From Bacillota bacterium (GTDB lineage Bacteria > Bacillota > Clostridia > Oscillospirales > Ruminococcaceae), in contig JAEWYJ010000214.1 in NCBI GenBank assembly GCA_023395695.1, forward strand, positions 1 through 7,839: DNA of 7,839 nt, given 5' to 3'. Shown piece after piece: positions 6,223-7,839 of the stretch. Each line of letters begins with the position of its first letter. Positions within the stretch are counted from its first letter, which is position 1. Both the position numbers and the translations under genes were made by a program. The notes under the pieces are model-generated. The model did no database searches, was not told the origin of the DNA, and worked only from the letters and a program-made list of their open reading frames with translations.

Positions 6223-6226
6223 GAGG

Positions 6227-6276
6227 ATAATCAGGCTGAAACAGATGCAAAAGTGTATCTGTTTCAGCCTGATTAT
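6227..6276 (+). terminator. 20-bp perfect inverted repeat after the tRNA, probable terminator
   Basis: Positions 6227-6246 are perfectly complementary to 6257-6276 around a ten-base loop, beginning four bases after the CCA. The sequence after it is T-rich but lacks a run of Ts (TATTATGTTATA region). It most likely ends the tRNA transcript and marks the end for 3' processing. Being so long and so close to a tRNA 3' end, it could also be a remnant of an integration site, though no copy of the tRNA 3' end is visible elsewhere in the window. Confidence 0.6.
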
Positions 6277-6339
6277 TATGTTATACTTGAAACGGTAAGA
6301 TTTAACTCCATGTTATTATAATAATGGGAAGGAAATATA

Positions 6340-6525
6340 ATGAAAAACAAAAAGGGCTCTGTGATGGTTCCAATCCTTTGGATTTTCGCCACCGTAATGT
6401 GGACTATAGCATTTACCAGGAATCTTGAATATCGCGGATTATCAGACACGCTGGTTATACTACAAGGTGCCGCTGCACTGCTATCATTAGCGGCAGCTAT
6501 CATTGCTTATATAAAAACAAAATGA
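6340..6525 (+). CDS. Small two-helix membrane protein, unknown function
   Basis: A 61-aa protein with a basic start (MKNKKGS), two membrane helices (about 7-25 and 36-57) and a short KTK tail, joined by a polar turn (NLEYRGLSD). This predicts a hairpin in the cytoplasmic membrane with both ends inside. GGAAGG (6327-6332) seven bases before the ATG is a good ribosome binding site, and a TATAAT (6317-6322) upstream may be a -10, though no good -35 is visible. Its codons and surroundings are clearly more AT-rich than the flanking genes (many ATA, TTA, CTA and AAA codons), which hints at a recent arrival next to the tRNA. I do not recognise the family; similar short proteins in Clostridia are listed as hypothetical. 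A bidirectional terminator follows at 6639-6683. Confidence 0.7.
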   Translation: MKNKKGSVMVPILWIFATVMWTIAFTRNLEYRGLSDTLVILQGAAALLSLAAAIIAYIKTK

Positions 6526-6638
6526 AACGACAAAAATTAATCCGCTCCGCTTAACATGCATTACGTCAAGTTTAAATAACAATTTCTGTTAACAATATTT
6601 AAAAAGGCTTTAGCCCATCTATTTTGGCCTGATGACAC

Positions 6639-6683
6639 AAAAAAGGCATCGGATTCTCCTCAAAGGGAATGCAATGCCTTTTT
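6639..6683. terminator. Bidirectional terminator between the small membrane protein and msrAB
   Basis: AAAAAGGCAT (6640-6649) pairs with ATGCCTTTTT (6674-6683). Partly complementary inner arms (ATTCTCC region against GGGAAT) tighten the hairpin. A-run and T-run on opposite sides allow termination in both directions: rightwards for the 61-aa gene and leftwards for msrAB, whose stop is 33 bases away. Confidence 0.75.
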
Positions 6684-6715
6684 CAGCAAGCGGTAAAGGC
6701 CCTGTATAAAAGAAT

Positions 6716-7681
6716 TTACTCGTTAACCAGCGCCAAAAGGTAGCCGTAGCCTTCGGATGCCATCTCTTCCTTGGGAATAAACCGTAAAGCGGCGCTGTTG
6801 ATGCAATACCGCAGCCCACCCGTCTCCCGGGGGCCGTCGTCAAATACATGCCCCAAATGGGCGTCTCCCGCCCGGCTCCGAACCTCTGTCCGTCGCATGC
6901 CGTGTGTGGCATCCTGCTTTTTATAAATTACAGCCGGGTCAATCGGTTTTGAGAAGCTGGGCCAGCCGCAGCCCGACTCAAATTTGTCGCTTGAGACAAA
7001 AAGCGGCTCCCCGGTTGTAACATCGACATAAATGCCAGAGTCAAAGGTGTTCCAGAATTCATTGCTAAAAGGCGGCTCGGTGGCGCCGTTTTGTGTCACC
7101 TCGTACTGCGTCTCCGTCAGCGCTCGGCGCAGTGCGGCAATATCCGGCGCGGTGTAAACGGCAGGGTTCACAACGGCCTTTGCCGCCCTCTCAAATTTAC
7201 TCGCCGGAATATGGCAATAGCCGCCGGGGTTTTTGTCGAGATATTTCTGGTGATAGTCCTCCGCCGGACTAAAATTGCGCAGCGGTGCAAGTTCAATTGC
7301 AATAGGTTGCTTGTACCGCGCCTGTAGCTGCGCGACGGAACGCTCAATCACCGGCAGGTCTCCGTCGTGGGTATAATAAATACCGGTCCGGTATTGCGTT
7401 CCACTGTCGCCGCCCTGCCGATTGACCGAGACAGGGTCAATCGAGTCGTAAAAGAGCGCCAGCAAAAAGGTCAGCGGCACCACCTCCGGGTTGTAAACCA
7501 CGCGCACCGCTTCGGCGTGCCCGGTATTGCGGTGACACACCTCCTCGTAAGTCGGGTTTTGGGTCTCTCCGTTGGCATAGCCAACCTGTGTGGACAAAAC
7601 GCCCCGAATTGAAGAAAGATATTTTTCGGTTCCCCAAAAGCAACCGCCTGCCAAATAAATCTCTGATAAAATCTCCGACAT
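6716..7681 (-). CDS. msrAB: Peptide methionine sulfoxide reductase MsrA-MsrB fusion
   Basis: A 321-aa fusion that reduces both diastereomers of methionine sulfoxide in proteins. The MsrA half (about 5-160; S form) has GGCFWG with the catalytic Cys14, GYANG (34-38), the family-typical HAEAVRVVY (55-63), and a likely resolving Cys156 in GGYCHIP. A linker of about 25 aa leads to the MsrB half (about 182-305; R form), with SGCGWPSF (236-243, recycling Cys238), HLGHVFDDG (275-283) and the catalytic Cys293 in RYCINS. The two CxxC zinc pairs of many MsrB proteins are absent (DVTTGEP at 220-226, RSRAGD at 268-273), so this is a zinc-free form, as in other fused enzymes. No signal peptide is present, so it acts in the cytoplasm with thioredoxin. 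GGGAGG six bases upstream fixes the ATG start. It is a single-gene unit with a terminator downstream. Confidence 0.96.
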   Translation of the reverse strand: MSEILSEIYLAGGCFWGTEKYLSSIRGVLSTQVGYANGETQNPTYEEVCHRNTGHAEAVRVVYNPEVVPLTFLLALFYDSIDPVSVNRQGGDSGTQYRTGIYYTHDGDLPVIERSVAQLQARYKQPIAIELAPLRNFSPAEDYHQKYLDKNPGGYCHIPASKFERAAKAVVNPAVYTAPDIAALRRALTETQYEVTQNGATEPPFSNEFWNTFDSGIYVDVTTGEPLFVSSDKFESGCGWPSFSKPIDPAVIYKKQDATHGMRRTEVRSRAGDAHLGHVFDDGPRETGGLRYCINSAALRFIPKEEMASEGYGYLLALVNE

Positions 7682-7702
7682 AGTGCACCTCCCTGTCTTC
7701 TT

Positions 7703-7708
7703 ATTATA
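7703..7708 (-). promoter_or_regulatory. Candidate -10 box of msrAB
   Basis: A perfect TATAAT on the minus strand lies 21 bases before the msrAB start codon. The -35 at the right distance (TTCTGG) is poor, so an activator or an alternative arrangement is possible. The leader would be very short, with the ribosome binding site almost at its 5' end. Confidence 0.35.
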
Positions 7709-7839
7709 TCGTCAAACCAGCAGTCCAGAATAGCATCTGCAATATAATGTCTGCGCTAAGGCTGCACATTATTCAGGCTATGTGGCGGTCCGCGCACCCA
7801 TCTGGCCATTGAACGGATACCTGTTGGAATGTCCTATGC
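7709..7839. other. Right-edge stretch without a recognised gene
   Basis: The last 130 bases contain only short frames. Two minus-strand frames stay open from the window edge to stops near 7777-7781 (ending DRHIA and GARTAT). Either could be the 3' end of a gene further right, but neither is recognisable and both are too short to judge. Confidence 0.2.

Noticed and set aside
7747..7812. Short rightward frame starting ATG at 7747
   Set aside because: It closes after about 21 codons, has no ribosome binding site and no recognisable product.

Overview
The window looks like chromosomal DNA of a low- to mid-GC Gram-positive anaerobe of class Clostridia, most likely an Oscillospiraceae/Ruminococcaceae-type organism. 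The grounds are strong GGAGG-type ribosome binding sites throughout, a predicted group II-style ECF vitamin transporter S component, a clostridial-type pyridoxamine kinase, an MsrA-MsrB fusion, a tRNA with genome-encoded CCA, and a surface protein with clostridial beta-strand repeats followed by Fn3-like modules. The assignment is an inference from family resemblance and no marker gene is present.

Layout, left to right. Positions 1-54 hold a leftward promoter and ribosome binding site for a gene that begins just outside the window. Positions 154-3121 hold a promoter, a leader with a long-range stem, a 913-aa surface-exposed anchored protein and its terminator. Positions 3192-4831 hold a leftward two-gene unit, pyridoxal/pyridoxamine kinase then an ECF S component, bounded by a terminator at its end and by a candidate operator over its promoter. 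Positions 4832-5101 are a non-coding stretch with repeated TTGTAC motifs and hairpins, followed by a 62-aa membrane-anchored cationic small protein with a hairpin after it. A leftward Nudix hydrolase occupies 5519-5944. A tRNA-Arg(CCT) with a near-consensus promoter lies at 6146-6222 and is followed by a 20-bp perfect inverted repeat. An AT-richer 61-aa two-helix membrane protein lies at 6340-6525. A bidirectional terminator separates it from a leftward msrAB gene (6716-7681). The last ~130 bases hold no recognisable gene.

How the genes fit together: the kinase and S component plausibly make one vitamin B6 salvage unit, with uptake by an ECF transporter and trapping by phosphorylation. MsrAB (methionine sulfoxide repair) and the Nudix enzyme (nucleotide clean-up) are independent housekeeping or stress genes. 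The large surface protein is a stand-alone transcription unit. I did not find a clearly new multi-gene system. The least explained parts are the modular surface protein, the 322-base gap at 4780-5101 with its small membrane protein, the orphan leftward terminator at 6031-6071, and the small membrane protein beside the tRNA.
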